Source of the DNA: JAUIIK01 sp963709995
GTDB taxonomy: Bacteria; Chloroflexota; Chloroflexia; Thermomicrobiales; CFX8
Assembly: GCA_963709995.1 (NCBI GenBank)
Contig: CAVPYN010000017.1
Location: forward strand, 1-64,000
Direction: 5' to 3'
Length of the DNA: 64,000 bases
Part shown: positions 43,625 to 52,483 of the stretch, piece after piece
Layout of the letters: each line of letters opens with the position of its first letter
Position numbering within the stretch: the first letter of the stretch is position 1
The notes under the pieces: model-generated
Databases searched by the model: none
What the model saw: the letters and a program-made list of their open reading frames with translations, nothing else
What the model was told of the DNA's origin: nothing
Position numbers and translations under genes: made by a program

Positions 43625-43996
43625 CTATCCCCTCCCCTCCGGCGCGCCAGTGAATTCAATCGTATTGTTGTCTGGATCACAGACGACCGCGTAGGCACGC
43701 CCATTCTGGTCCTGGAGCGGTGTGTGTATTCTGCCGCCTGAAGCCACCGAACGCTCGACGAACGCGCTCACGTCGTCGACCTGGAACTGCAGCTGGTGAC
43801 GGCTACGGTTCGCAACTACTGACGCCAGCGTTGCGGGGCAGATAACCATTCCAAGCCCGGCAATCTCACCCCGGTAGATCACATCGTCTCCGATGTCGAT
43901 CCCGGCAAACGACGCGCCGAAAGCCTCCTGGTAGAAGGCCACTGAATCCTCGACATGGTCGCTCGCCAGGGTGAAGTGAACGAGGCGTGCCGGCAT
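43625..43996 (-). CDS. VOC/glyoxalase-family protein
   Basis: 123 residues from ATG 43996. It has the glyoxalase/bleomycin-resistance fold: LVHFTLASDHVEDSVAFYQEAFGASF at the start, and HQLQFQVDDVSAFVERSVASGGRIHTPLQDQNGRAYAVVCDPDNNTIEFTG with metal-ligand His and Glu. Substrate unknown. Its stop lies four bases before the SRAP start, inside that gene's ribosome-binding region, so the two are likely coupled. Confidence 0.87.
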   Translation of the reverse strand: MPARLVHFTLASDHVEDSVAFYQEAFGASFAGIDIGDDVIYRGEIAGLGMVICPATLASVVANRSRHQLQFQVDDVSAFVERSVASGGRIHTPLQDQNGRAYAVVCDPDNNTIEFTGAPEGRG

Positions 43997-44110
43997 TTCA
44001 TCGGTCCTTTCCGAAAGCGATTGAGTGTACGAACAGATTGTACTGCTCGTCACCCTCTATACTTGGCCGCTGGTTGGATCGATCGTGGGGATGTGGAAGC
44101 AGGTCGAACG

Positions 44111-45757
44111 ATGACTGGGATTGCAGCAACAACGATGAGAGGCGGCGATGCCGTCATACGAGCGCTTCGCGCTAATGGTGTGGATGTTATCTTCGGTATC
44201 CCTGGCGTTCACACGCTCGACATCTACGACGCCCTGATCGACGACCCTTCGATGACCCACATCCTCGCTCGGCACGAACAGGGAGCCGGCTACATGGCGG
44301 ATGGCTATGCCCGGGCAACCGGCAGGCCCGGCGTGGCACTGATCGTCACCGGGCCGGGATTGACGAATGTTTCCACCGCCGTCGGACAGGCCTATGCCGA
44401 CTCAGCCCCGGTGTTCGTGATCGCGACGAATCAGGAACGGCGCCACCTCGACAAGATGGTCGGCAACCTCCATGAATTGACGGACCAACGCGCGTTCATG
44501 CGACCGATCACCAAATGGTGCGAGCGAGCGATGGAAGCCGACGATCTCCCGGAGATGGTCGCCCAGGCGCTCGAAGCACTGATGACGGGTCGACCAAGAC
44601 CGGTCCATCTCGAGATTCCGCTCGACCTGCTCGCCGAACCAGTCCATAATCCGGAGATCCGGCGGGCAGAATACCCGAGCACTGTCCCAGCCGCTGAAGC
44701 CGTCGATGCCGCCGCCGCAATCATCGCTGGCTCAGATCGCATCGTCATCTTCGCTGGAGGCGGGGCAGCCACGAACGAGGTGGCGCCGCTTGTCGCCGAG
44801 CTTGCCACCGAGCTAGGCGCACCAGTGGTGACATCGGTCACTGGCAAGGGAACGATTCCCTACGATCACCCCTATTGCGCGGGAGCATTCGGTTATCGCT
44901 GGTCGGCTGACAACCCGACGGCGACGCTGATGAGCGGCAGTGACACCGTCATCGCCATCGGCACTGGCCTCGGCGTCCGAACGACGAGCGAAGGCGCGAT
45001 GCCACTCCCATCCAAGTTGATTCACATCGACATCGACCCAGCCGAGCATGAAGTTGGACGGTATGAACGGACGGCAAGTCTGATCGCCGACGCCGCCGCG
45101 AGCATTTCGGAACTGCTCGACCGCGTTCGGGCAGGCAGTCGCCCCAAAGGAGGCTGGACGCCCGAAGAGGTATCAAGCGTGAGAGAGCAACTGCTGCGGC
45201 CCGCCGACGAGCGAGCCGCTCGATACACACCCTACGTTCACGCGCTCCGTGACGGAATGGACCGCGACGCGATTCTCGTCAACGACATGACGATGCTGGC
45301 TTATGAGGCAGTCCGCTACTTCCCGGTCTATGTCCCGCGCAGCTACATCTTCCCGCGCGGGTTCGGAACTCTCGGTTCCGCGATGCCGACGGCGCTCGGC
45401 GCGAAGATTGGTTGCCCAGACCGTCAGGTCGTGTCGATTGCCGGTGATGGCGGATTTCAGTTTACCCTTGAGGAGCTCGGCGCCGCGGTGCACCACCAGA
45501 TCCCGGTACAGATTGTGATCTTCAATGACGGGACGCACAGTGCAGTGAAGGCTGCTCAAGAAAGAACCTATCCAGGACGGTACATCGCCGTGGATCTGGT
45601 CAACCCGGATTACATCAAGATTGCCGATGCCTATAGCATGAAGTCGCATCGCGCAAAATCGCCTGACGAACTCGCGACGGTGCTCCGGGAAACCCGTACG
45701 CTCAATGAACCAATGCTGATTGATGTTCCGGTAGATTTTGAACGTTATGGAGAGTAG
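44111..45757 (+). CDS. thiamine-diphosphate enzyme, acetolactate synthase large-subunit family
   Basis: 548 residues from ATG 44111; the frame upstream to 43955 is not homologous. N-terminal domain: GGDAVIRALRANGVDVIFGIPGVHTLDIYDAL with the catalytic Glu in HEQGAGYMADGYARATG. Central domain: VTSVTGKGTIPYDHPYCAGAFG. C-terminal ThDP motif: GDGGFQFTLEELGAAVHHQIPVQIVIFND. It may be a 5-guanidino-2-oxopentanoate decarboxylase or acetolactate-synthase-like enzyme; no small regulatory ilvH subunit follows, so branched-chain synthesis is doubtful. It begins a run of five closely spaced genes ending with the MBL hydrolase. Confidence 0.85.
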   Translation: MTGIAATTMRGGDAVIRALRANGVDVIFGIPGVHTLDIYDALIDDPSMTHILARHEQGAGYMADGYARATGRPGVALIVTGPGLTNVSTAVGQAYADSAPVFVIATNQERRHLDKMVGNLHELTDQRAFMRPITKWCERAMEADDLPEMVAQALEALMTGRPRPVHLEIPLDLLAEPVHNPEIRRAEYPSTVPAAEAVDAAAAIIAGSDRIVIFAGGGAATNEVAPLVAELATELGAPVVTSVTGKGTIPYDHPYCAGAFGYRWSADNPTATLMSGSDTVIAIGTGLGVRTTSEGAMPLPSKLIHIDIDPAEHEVGRYERTASLIADAAASISELLDRVRAGSRPKGGWTPEEVSSVREQLLRPADERAARYTPYVHALRDGMDRDAILVNDMTMLAYEAVRYFPVYVPRSYIFPRGFGTLGSAMPTALGAKIGCPDRQVVSIAGDGGFQFTLEELGAAVHHQIPVQIVIFNDGTHSAVKAAQERTYPGRYIAVDLVNPDYIKIADAYSMKSHRAKSPDELATVLRETRTLNEPMLIDVPVDFERYGE

Positions 45758-45766
45758 TCGCCACTC

Positions 45767-47371
45767 TTGACCAGCGCACAGGGTAACGCGGCACGGCAAG
45801 CTGTCGCGGTTAATCGCATTGGAATAGATCCGCGTGGCCGCGTCCTTGCTCTTGTCGTCTTTGTTGGCGGCATTTCGAGCATTGCCATAGAAGTTTCGGC
45901 TTCTCGTCTGATCGGCCCGTTCTTTGGCTCGTCCACATTCATCTGGGCAAACCTCATCGGATTGACGCTCCTCTATCTAACGATCGGGTACTTCGTTGGC
46001 GGCAGGGTCGCCGATCGCTGGCCGCGACCGGAGGTGCTCTACCTGCTGACAGCGATAGCCGGAGGAGCGATTGCGTTCACTCCCCTGATATCCAGCCCGA
46101 TCCTTCGCTTGTCGCTCGACGCGTTCGATGATGTCAATGTCGGCGCATTCTACGGCTCGCTGCTGGGCACGATTCTGCTCTTCGCCGTGCCGATTACGCT
46201 GTTGGGAATGGTCTCCCCGTTTGCTGTGCGATTGAGAACATCGGACGTATCGACCGCGGGCAACACAGCCGGCTCGCTGTACGCATTGTCTACGGTCGGT
46301 TCGATACTCGGCAGCCTTCTTCCCGCCTTCGTGCTGATTCCGCTGCTCGGAACGCGGGATTCGTTTCTCGTCCTTTCGCTCGCGATTCTCATTCCGTCGA
46401 CGGTCGCGTTGATCGCGACCGGAAACCGGCAGTGGTCGATTCTCGCAGTTGCGATTCTGGCGCTATCGGCTTCGATCCCGCTCATCGATCAGGGCGGCCT
46501 GATCCGTCCCGCGCAATATCGCAACTCCACGGTGATTCACGAAGCTGAGTCCCAGTACAACTACATCCAGGTGCTGGAGCGAGGAACCGAGACGTTGCTG
46601 GTTCTCAATGAGGGTCACGCGATCCACTCGATCTACGATCCCACCCAATCCCTCACACGCGGCCCCTGGGATTACTTCATGATCGGCTCCTATCTAGTTC
46701 CTGATACTCAGCCGGAAGATGTCGAGAGTCTGCTGATGATCGGCCTGGCGGCCGGGACGGTGTCTCACCAGTTCACTGAAGCGTACGGACCGATACCGAT
46801 CGATGGGGTCGAAATCGACCCGGAGATCGTCGATGTCGGTCGCGAATACTTCAACATGAACGAGCCGAATCTCAATGTCATCGTCGCGGACGGCCGGTAT
46901 TTTCTTGAAGAGACGGATCGTCAGTACTCGGTGATCGGGATTGATGCCTACCGCCAGCCGTACATCCCGTTCCACCTGACGACAGAGGAGTTCTTCGAGG
47001 CGGTTGACGAACATTTGACCGACGACGGGGTCGCCATCGTCAACGCCGGACGCACCAGCGAAGATTTTCGGCTGGTTGAGGTTATCGCAGCCACGATGGA
47101 TGCCGTTTTCGACCACGTGTATCTGATCGACGTCGAGGATTTCAACAACACGATGGTGATTGGCGTCAACGGGGAGTCAAGCGTCGACGCCTTCTTCGAG
47201 AATGTCGAGAATCTGCCCAGCGGCTCGATCCTTGAAGCGGTCGGTGATTCATCCATCCGTTCTGGTTCGGTGCGCAGATGGGATGGCGACGCGATGGTCT
47301 TCACCGACGATCGTGCTCCGGTCGAACTGGTCGTGGATCAGATCATTCTGGAAGAAGCGCAGCGGCGTTAG
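45767..47371 (+). CDS. membrane-fused spermidine synthase-like protein
   Basis: 534 residues from TTG 45767. The first 230 residues have about seven transmembrane helices (FVGGISSIAIEVSASRLIGPFFGSSTFIWANLIG). The soluble part (about 250-500) has the Rossmann methyltransferase-like fold of polyamine aminopropyltransferases: SQYNYIQVLE, LMIGLAAGTVSHQF, IDGVEIDPEIVDVGREYF, VIVADGRYFLEE. The catalytic GGGDG loop of true spermidine synthases is here GLAAGT, so aminopropyl transfer is uncertain. Fused forms of this type are common in Chloroflexota and actinobacteria and their substrate is mostly unknown. Confidence 0.83.
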   Translation: MTSAQGNAARQAVAVNRIGIDPRGRVLALVVFVGGISSIAIEVSASRLIGPFFGSSTFIWANLIGLTLLYLTIGYFVGGRVADRWPRPEVLYLLTAIAGGAIAFTPLISSPILRLSLDAFDDVNVGAFYGSLLGTILLFAVPITLLGMVSPFAVRLRTSDVSTAGNTAGSLYALSTVGSILGSLLPAFVLIPLLGTRDSFLVLSLAILIPSTVALIATGNRQWSILAVAILALSASIPLIDQGGLIRPAQYRNSTVIHEAESQYNYIQVLERGTETLLVLNEGHAIHSIYDPTQSLTRGPWDYFMIGSYLVPDTQPEDVESLLMIGLAAGTVSHQFTEAYGPIPIDGVEIDPEIVDVGREYFNMNEPNLNVIVADGRYFLEETDRQYSVIGIDAYRQPYIPFHLTTEEFFEAVDEHLTDDGVAIVNAGRTSEDFRLVEVIAATMDAVFDHVYLIDVEDFNNTMVIGVNGESSVDAFFENVENLPSGSILEAVGDSSIRSGSVRRWDGDAMVFTDDRAPVELVVDQIILEEAQRR

Positions 47372-47381
47372 CGAGGCTGAG

Positions 47382-48161
47382 ATGCACTACCAGTTTCAGA
47401 GCCTCAAAGACTTGCCTCTCATCCACGCCATGTCGCTTCGCCAGCTTGAGCTCCCCTCGGAGGGCGACATCGCCTATGCCCGGGGGACCGATCATAGCCA
47501 CATCCAGGAGAATCGCGAACGATTTTTGCGATCGGCGGGCTTTGATCCGGCGGCGCTGACATTGGGACGCCAGATCCATGGCAATCAGGTATCGATCGTC
47601 AGGCGCCAGGATCGCGGACGGGGCCAACCGCCAGCGTTTGACGCGATTCCGGATAGCGATGGCCTGGCGACCGGAAGCGCGAGCGTGGCACTCGGTACTA
47701 TCGTCGCCGACTGCGTTCCGATCATTCTTTACGATCCCGACGCTCCCGCGCTGGCAGTGATCCATGCCGGCTGGCGCGGAACCGTTCAGACCATCGCGGC
47801 TCGGGCAGTCGAACTCATGCAAGCCGAATTTGGCACGGAACCCTCACATATCCGAGCCGGAATCGGTCCATCGATTGGTCCATGCTGCTACGAGGTCGGT
47901 TCCGATGTGATTGATCTCTGGGCGTCTTCCGGGGTTGGAGCATGGTCCGGCGCCACCGCCGAACGGCAGCCCCGACCCCATTTTGATCTCTGGTCCGCGA
48001 ATCGCATGGTTCTCGAACAGGCAGGCGTCGAATCTAGCCGCATCGAGGTTGCCGGTCTCTGCACGCGTTGTCACGGAGACCGGTTCTTCTCCCATCGTTC
48101 TGCGATGGCCGGTGAGCGTCCACGAGGGCGTATGATTATGGTGGCGCAACTCGCCGGATAG
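47382..48161 (+). CDS. pgeF: PgeF/YfiH laccase-domain peptidoglycan editing factor
   Basis: 259 residues from ATG 47382 with GAGG upstream. The multicopper-oxidase-like laccase domain of the YfiH family is evident: LGRQIHGNQVSIV, ADCVPIILYDPDAPALAVIHAGWRGTVQTIAARAVELM, GPSIGPCCYEVG and CTRCHGDRFFSHR. The His/Cys set binds zinc. Members prevent misincorporation of L-Ser in peptidoglycan precursors and have purine nucleoside phosphorylase activity. It lies immediately upstream of yggS, a pairing seen in many bacteria. Confidence 0.92.
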   Translation: MHYQFQSLKDLPLIHAMSLRQLELPSEGDIAYARGTDHSHIQENRERFLRSAGFDPAALTLGRQIHGNQVSIVRRQDRGRGQPPAFDAIPDSDGLATGSASVALGTIVADCVPIILYDPDAPALAVIHAGWRGTVQTIAARAVELMQAEFGTEPSHIRAGIGPSIGPCCYEVGSDVIDLWASSGVGAWSGATAERQPRPHFDLWSANRMVLEQAGVESSRIEVAGLCTRCHGDRFFSHRSAMAGERPRGRMIMVAQLAG

Positions 48162-48202
48162 CCTTGATGCCCGCTTGAACTGTCGAGAGGAATACAAAAC
48201 GC

Positions 48203-48925
48203 ATGACCGGGACCTACCACGCCTCGCTGGATACGAGCCTGGGCAGTCGCATTGCCAGGATCCAAAGTATTATCGACGAAGCTGCGCGACAATCAGGTCG
48301 TACAGGTAAAGACGTACGCCTCGTCGCGATTTCCAAAACCGTCACCAGGGCGTCAGTCAACGCGGCATACGCTGCTGGGTTGCGCGAATTCGGCGAGAAC
48401 CGGGTCGAGATGGCGCTGGAGAAGTTCGCTGAAAATGTCCCGGCGGACCTCATTCTCCACATGGTCGGCCCCCTGCGCGGAGAGGATCTCGCTGGAATAC
48501 CGGGCATGTTCGCGCTCGTCCATTCAGTGGATGCGCCGGATGTGGCGGATGCACTGAACCGGCGAGCCGAATTCGCCGATGTCGTACAGCCGGTGCTGCT
48601 GCAGGTCAACGTTGGCCGCGAGGTCCAGAAACATGGATGCAGCGTGGGCGATGCTCCGGCGGTTCTCGAGCACCTGTTCGGCCTGTCAAATCTAGAGGTT
48701 CAGGGCTTCATGACGATGGCTCCCTACCACGCCCAGCCCGAAGAAACCCGGCCCGTCTTTGCCGAAATGCGAAACCTCGCCTCAAAGCTGCAAGCTCAGT
48801 ATGCGGATCGCTCACTCGAAGTCCTGTCGATGGGCATGACGAACGACTTCCAGGTAGCTGTCGAAGAAGGCTCGACGATGGTGCGCGTCGGCCGGGCAAT
48901 CTTCCACGCGGAACACGCCATCTAG
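48203..48925 (+). CDS. YggS-family pyridoxal-phosphate homeostasis protein
   Basis: 240 residues. The alanine-racemase-like TIM barrel includes VRLVAISKTVTRASVNAAYAAGLREFGENRVEMALEKF, where the PLP lysine is in AISKT. LHMVGPLRGEDL follows, then QVNVGREVQKHGC and VLSMGMTNDFQVAVEEGSTMVRVGRAIF. PLPBP proteins maintain PLP and amino-acid balance. It is coupled to the next gene: TAG and GTG share a base. Confidence 0.94.
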   Translation: MTGTYHASLDTSLGSRIARIQSIIDEAARQSGRTGKDVRLVAISKTVTRASVNAAYAAGLREFGENRVEMALEKFAENVPADLILHMVGPLRGEDLAGIPGMFALVHSVDAPDVADALNRRAEFADVVQPVLLQVNVGREVQKHGCSVGDAPAVLEHLFGLSNLEVQGFMTMAPYHAQPEETRPVFAEMRNLASKLQAQYADRSLEVLSMGMTNDFQVAVEEGSTMVRVGRAIFHAEHAI

Positions 48926-49716
48926 TGCGCTTCTATTCGTTCGGCTCGGGCAGCAGTGGCAACGCGTTCCTGCTGGAGAGTGATGATGCGCGTCTCCTTT
49001 TTGACTGCGGGATTGGCATCCGGCGACTTCGACGAGCTCTCATCGATCTCGACGCCGCCGGAAAACTCGATGCGATCATCATCAGCCATGAGCATTCCGA
49101 TCACGTTCGCGCGCTGCATTCTCTTCTGCGCTACGAGCGTTGTCCGGTTTACGCGAGCGATGGAACATTCCGCGCGATCGGCATGAAATCGAACTGGTCT
49201 GCGTTGGCCTCTGGAGATCCAACCCCGATAGGTGACGTCGAAATCACCGCCGTTCCGGTACTGCACGATGCAAGCGAACCGTTCGGTTTTCACATCACGG
49301 CTGGTTCAGAGCAGATTGCCTTGTTCACCGATCTCGGGGAGCCGACATCCGACGTCAACGATGCGATTGGTGAGGCGTCGATTGTGGTTCTGGAATCCAA
49401 CTACTGCGAATCGATGCTCCGGCGATCCGACTACCCTGCAACACTCAAGCGCCGCATTCGTAGTCACCTCGGACATCTGAGCAACGATGATTGCGGCGCA
49501 ACCCTGGCCGGATCCCTTACCCCGAAGGCGCACACCGTCTGGCTCGCACACCTCTCGGAACACAACAACCTGCCCCTGACTGCTGAGACGGCTGTTGAGA
49601 CCGCGCTGAATGAGCGCGGAATTGGCTTGCAAGTGCGCTCCTTACCGCGCCACGACACCGCCAACCTGCTCGACCCGGTCGCAACCGAACGTAGCTGGCA
49701 GGTTTCGCTCCTGTAG
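48925..49716 (+). CDS. metallo-beta-lactamase-fold hydrolase, YycJ/WalJ type
   Basis: 263 residues from GTG 48925 overlapping the yggS stop; the longer frame upstream is a shadow of yggS. The protein begins RFYSFGSGSSGNAFLLESDDARLLFDCG, characteristic of the YycJ group. The metal site is SHEHSDHVRAL, with later VLHDASEPFGF, LESNY and HLSEHNN. Related proteins are 5'-3' exonucleases linked to DNA mismatch repair or cell-wall control. It is the last gene of the 44-49.7 kb run. Confidence 0.9.
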   Translation: MRFYSFGSGSSGNAFLLESDDARLLFDCGIGIRRLRRALIDLDAAGKLDAIIISHEHSDHVRALHSLLRYERCPVYASDGTFRAIGMKSNWSALASGDPTPIGDVEITAVPVLHDASEPFGFHITAGSEQIALFTDLGEPTSDVNDAIGEASIVVLESNYCESMLRRSDYPATLKRRIRSHLGHLSNDDCGATLAGSLTPKAHTVWLAHLSEHNNLPLTAETAVETALNERGIGLQVRSLPRHDTANLLDPVATERSWQVSLL

Positions 49717-49760
49717 CGTTCCAGCAGAGCGGCAAGAGCTGGTCGGGAATCTGTGGCCCT

Positions 49761-50687
49761 CTAGGCAAGCGTGAGAAGCAGCGTCTCTTTCCACTTCGCG
49801 ACATCGATCTCCCAGCAGACTTCGATGTTCGGCTCACGGCCAAGGATGCCGAATTCATCGACAACCGTCATTCCCCTGGTGACTTCTGACACAACCTCGA
49901 CATCAACATAGTGGTTGCATCGCCGCGTGCAGACCTCAGGGTTCAGCGCGATCGCCATCGTCACCGGGTCAGGCAAACCGATGCCAGCCTGAGCGAAATG
50001 CTTCCGATTTGCGTCAAGCGCGAAGAGATTGATATCGATCGAGAAATGCCCGAGTGGAGTGTTCAGCGAGCGAATGTGCTGGACATCGTCTTCACTGAGA
50101 TTGGCATCGCCTCGCGAATGTTCGGCGCCAACCATCAGCAACGGTAATCCGGAATGAAACACGACGTGCGCGGCCTCGGGATCGACCCAGATGTTGTATT
50201 CGGCGGCGGGTGTGACGTTGCCGGTCGTTGCCGCCACTCCGCCCATGACATACGTCTGAGGAATCTTCTCGACAACATCCGGCGCCTTCCGAATCGCCAG
50301 GGCGATGTTCGTGAGCGGGCCAAGTGTTACGAGGGTAATCTCCCCGGGGCTATCGCGGACCGCGCGAATCAGCGCGTCCACCGCGTGCTCGGGCTGTGCC
50401 GCGACTCTGGGAGGCGGGTAATTCAACCCGCCCATACCGTCCGGACCATGGAAGAACGTTGCGTCGGCCACTTCTCGAACGAATGGCCGATCTGCGCCGT
50501 CGTAAACCGGCGCGCTCGCCCGGCAAAGCTCAACGGTGTAGCGCGCGTTCATGCTGCCCTGGGCCAGCGCGACGTTGCCGTGGACGACGGAGATGCCTTC
50601 AACCTGAACATCTGGCCATCGCAAGGCCATCAGAATCGCGACGGCATCATCCGAAGCGGTGTCAGTATCGATCCAGAACTTCCTCAT
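49761..50687 (-). CDS. inosine-uridine-preferring nucleoside hydrolase
   Basis: 308 residues from ATG 50687, behind GGAAGATGGG and overlapping the DUF2071 stop as ATGA; the frame further upstream is non-coding shadow. The Ca2+-binding DxDxxxDD signature is D7-T-D9-TASD-D14, preceded by FWI. Family motifs VTLGPLTNIALAIRKAPDVVEKI, YVMGG and AEYNIWVDPEAAHVVFHSGLPLLMVG follow. It cleaves ribonucleosides to base and ribose in salvage. Coupled to DUF2071, whose relevance is unclear. Confidence 0.93.
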   Translation of the reverse strand: MRKFWIDTDTASDDAVAILMALRWPDVQVEGISVVHGNVALAQGSMNARYTVELCRASAPVYDGADRPFVREVADATFFHGPDGMGGLNYPPPRVAAQPEHAVDALIRAVRDSPGEITLVTLGPLTNIALAIRKAPDVVEKIPQTYVMGGVAATTGNVTPAAEYNIWVDPEAAHVVFHSGLPLLMVGAEHSRGDANLSEDDVQHIRSLNTPLGHFSIDINLFALDANRKHFAQAGIGLPDPVTMAIALNPEVCTRRCNHYVDVEVVSEVTRGMTVVDEFGILGREPNIEVCWEIDVAKWKETLLLTLA

Positions 50688-51457
50688 TGTGTCCCATCTT
50701 CCTTCTCCGTGATATCCCCAATCAACCGCGGTCGCCAGAGATAGACATCCTGGAAGCGGGCGAAGCGAACATGATCCGGTGGCCGGTCCAGATTCACCCC
50801 AAGCCAGTCGGTCATCGTGTTGTCGTGCACGCTCACTTCCGCTGGCTGAAGATCCCAGGGACCGTGGTGGATATCCCCACTGAGTACCGCGCCATCCGGT
50901 CGTGGGACGATAAGGCGGTAGCGCTCGACGAGCCAATGGTCGAGCGTCCCAGCAGCGGCTGATCGGGCTGGACCAGTTGGGCGGTAGGAGACTGCCAGCC
51001 CAGCGGATGCAGCACGTCTATGTGTCCGGATCGATCGGTAGTCGATCCAGTCGCCGCGGCGTCGCAAACCCATGCGGGCATTGAAGTACGGAAGATGAAA
51101 CCAGCCCCTGGCCGCGGCTACAACCGCCCGGCTCGAGGCGTCCAGGCTAAAGAAGTAGACACCGTCGACGTTTCCACAATTCACGTAGGTTCGAACATTG
51201 AGCTCCAGAAAATCCGGCTTGCGGAAGATGCCCAATTTTCCGGGGCCGCGCAGTTCAGCCATCACAAACGGCACGATGCCGAGCCATGCGCTGCCGTCAT
51301 ACACGGAAATCTCTAATGAAGGGGGCAATAGAGACTGTAGAAGCGCGGGATCGAGTCGCCAGTGCGCAAACAACAGGTCATGCCAGCGCTGGGCCATTAC
51401 CCAACGCCGGGTATCGAGCGGGTACGGCCGGTGATCGACCACCTCGACGGAGCTCAT
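50684..51457 (-). CDS. DUF2071 (YqjF-like) protein
   Basis: 257 residues. The DUF2071 pattern is clear: MAQRWHDLLFAHWRLDPALLQSLLPPSLEISVYDGSAWLGIVPFVM, ELNVRTYVNCGNVDGVYFFSLDASSRAVVAAARGWFHLPYF, and a later LVERYRLIVPRPDG. This is an acetoacetate-decarboxylase-like fold of unknown function. The ATG overlaps the stop of the small upstream gene (TAATG) and the stop overlaps the nucleoside hydrolase start, so three genes are translated in series. Confidence 0.87.
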   Translation of the reverse strand: MSSVEVVDHRPYPLDTRRWVMAQRWHDLLFAHWRLDPALLQSLLPPSLEISVYDGSAWLGIVPFVMAELRGPGKLGIFRKPDFLELNVRTYVNCGNVDGVYFFSLDASSRAVVAAARGWFHLPYFNARMGLRRRGDWIDYRSIRTHRRAASAGLAVSYRPTGPARSAAAGTLDHWLVERYRLIVPRPDGAVLSGDIHHGPWDLQPAEVSVHDNTMTDWLGVNLDRPPDHVRFARFQDVYLWRPRLIGDITEKEDGTQ

Positions 51458-51768
51458 TACGAATCGCGTTGATCGGAATCTTCGCGGCTTACCTCGTCAG
51501 TCGCATCTTCGAACGCCTCGCGCTCCTCAATCTCCCGGTGGGCTCGCCATGAGGCCAGGATGCCGGCGTCGTCAGAAGACGTTTCAGACCCTTCGCGCGC
51601 CACCTCCCCCGTAGCACGCTCGAGTTCCGCGACTTCTTCGGGCGTCATCTCGACATACTGGCCGTAGGAGCGTGGCTCAGATGCCGTTGCTTTCTCGTTG
51701 CCCGATTCGCCTCGCTTCTTCGGCGGCCGCCGCGGATCAATTTCTTTCGGGATTCTGCGGAATGACAT
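51457..51768 (-). CDS. small charged protein, unknown function
   Basis: 103 residues, highly charged and Glu/Arg/Ser-rich, starting MSFRRIPKEIDPRRPPKKRGE. A central helix reads MTPEEVAELERATGEVARE. No hydrophobic segment or known domain; probably disordered with short helices. Position in a coupled series (stop overlapping the DUF2071 start) supports that it is real. Confidence 0.6.
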   Translation of the reverse strand: MSFRRIPKEIDPRRPPKKRGESGNEKATASEPRSYGQYVEMTPEEVAELERATGEVAREGSETSSDDAGILASWRAHREIEEREAFEDATDEVSREDSDQRDS

Positions 51769-51780
51769 GCTGCCGACCTC

Positions 51781-52236
51781 TCAGTATTCAGATCCGTGTT
51801 CATCACTGTATTTATACAACCGAACGAAGTCCCGGCCACCACGGTCACGCCGGAAGATTGCTTCGTCGCGCCAGCCGAGCTTCTGATAGAAGATGTGCGC
51901 AGGACCATCGAGTTCGGTATGGACAGTTAGCTTGTGACAGTCTATCGACCAGCAGTGTCTTTCGAACTGCCTGACGAGCCGCGTGCCGATCCCGCTTCCT
52001 CGGTGACTCCCGGCGATCATCAATTCGCTCAAATGGCCGATGCCAGCCCCGATACGACCTTTGAGGGCGCCGACAACTTCATGTCGCTCATCGCGTGCCA
52101 CGATCGTGACTGGAGAGCTGGACCAGACAATCGAGAGATCATGATTCTGGCTTGTGTGCCAGGCGGCCCATTCCCAATCAAGGAACGCATCAAGCTCGGC
52201 GTCCGTCTCCGGTTCTGTACAAAGCTCGAAATTCAC
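51781..52236 (-). CDS. GNAT acetyltransferase
   Basis: 151 residues with the acetyl-CoA-binding motif SELMIAGSHRGSGIGTRLVRQFERHC and C-terminal HIFYQKLGWRDEAIFRRD. Substrate unknown. It begins with EPETDAELDAFLDWEWAAWH, a common N-terminus of small GNATs. It probably starts the four-gene minus-strand series running to the nucleoside hydrolase (12 bp gap). Confidence 0.85.
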   Translation of the reverse strand: MNFELCTEPETDAELDAFLDWEWAAWHTSQNHDLSIVWSSSPVTIVARDERHEVVGALKGRIGAGIGHLSELMIAGSHRGSGIGTRLVRQFERHCWSIDCHKLTVHTELDGPAHIFYQKLGWRDEAIFRRDRGGRDFVRLYKYSDEHGSEY

Positions 52237-52429
52237 GAACGGGCCTCCTGAAGACTCAAGACGACTCTACTCATGATGTCCTCCGGGCACACAGGCAATA
52301 CGAAATCCGAGTGAGGTATTGCCGTGTCTGTAGCTGCGACACGATGCATCGCTCGCATTTCTCAAGCCGCCAACCGGACAGCTGTCATCAGCATCTCATA
52401 TTGGATCATGAGTCCACGGTGGAAAACAG

Positions 52430-52459
52430 AAGGAGCGCCCCGGAATGGGAGCGCTCCTT
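52430..52459 (-). terminator. intrinsic terminator of the NHL-propeller gene
   Basis: AAGGAGCGC pairs with GCGCTCCTT. On the minus strand it lies 25 bp after the stop codon and is followed by CTGTTTTCC, a short U-run. Confidence 0.7.
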
Positions 52460-52483
52460 GTGTCGGCAAACGGATCTAGCCGC

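Noticed and set aside
48637..48924. N-terminal extension of the MBL hydrolase inside yggS
   Set aside because: It reads the yggS gene in another frame; the GTG at 48925 overlapping the yggS stop begins the conserved MBL sequence.
50688..50936. N-terminal extension of the nucleoside hydrolase to 50936
   Set aside because: The extension overlaps the DUF2071 gene and has no homology; the ATG at 50687 has a good ribosome-binding site and the conserved first strand.
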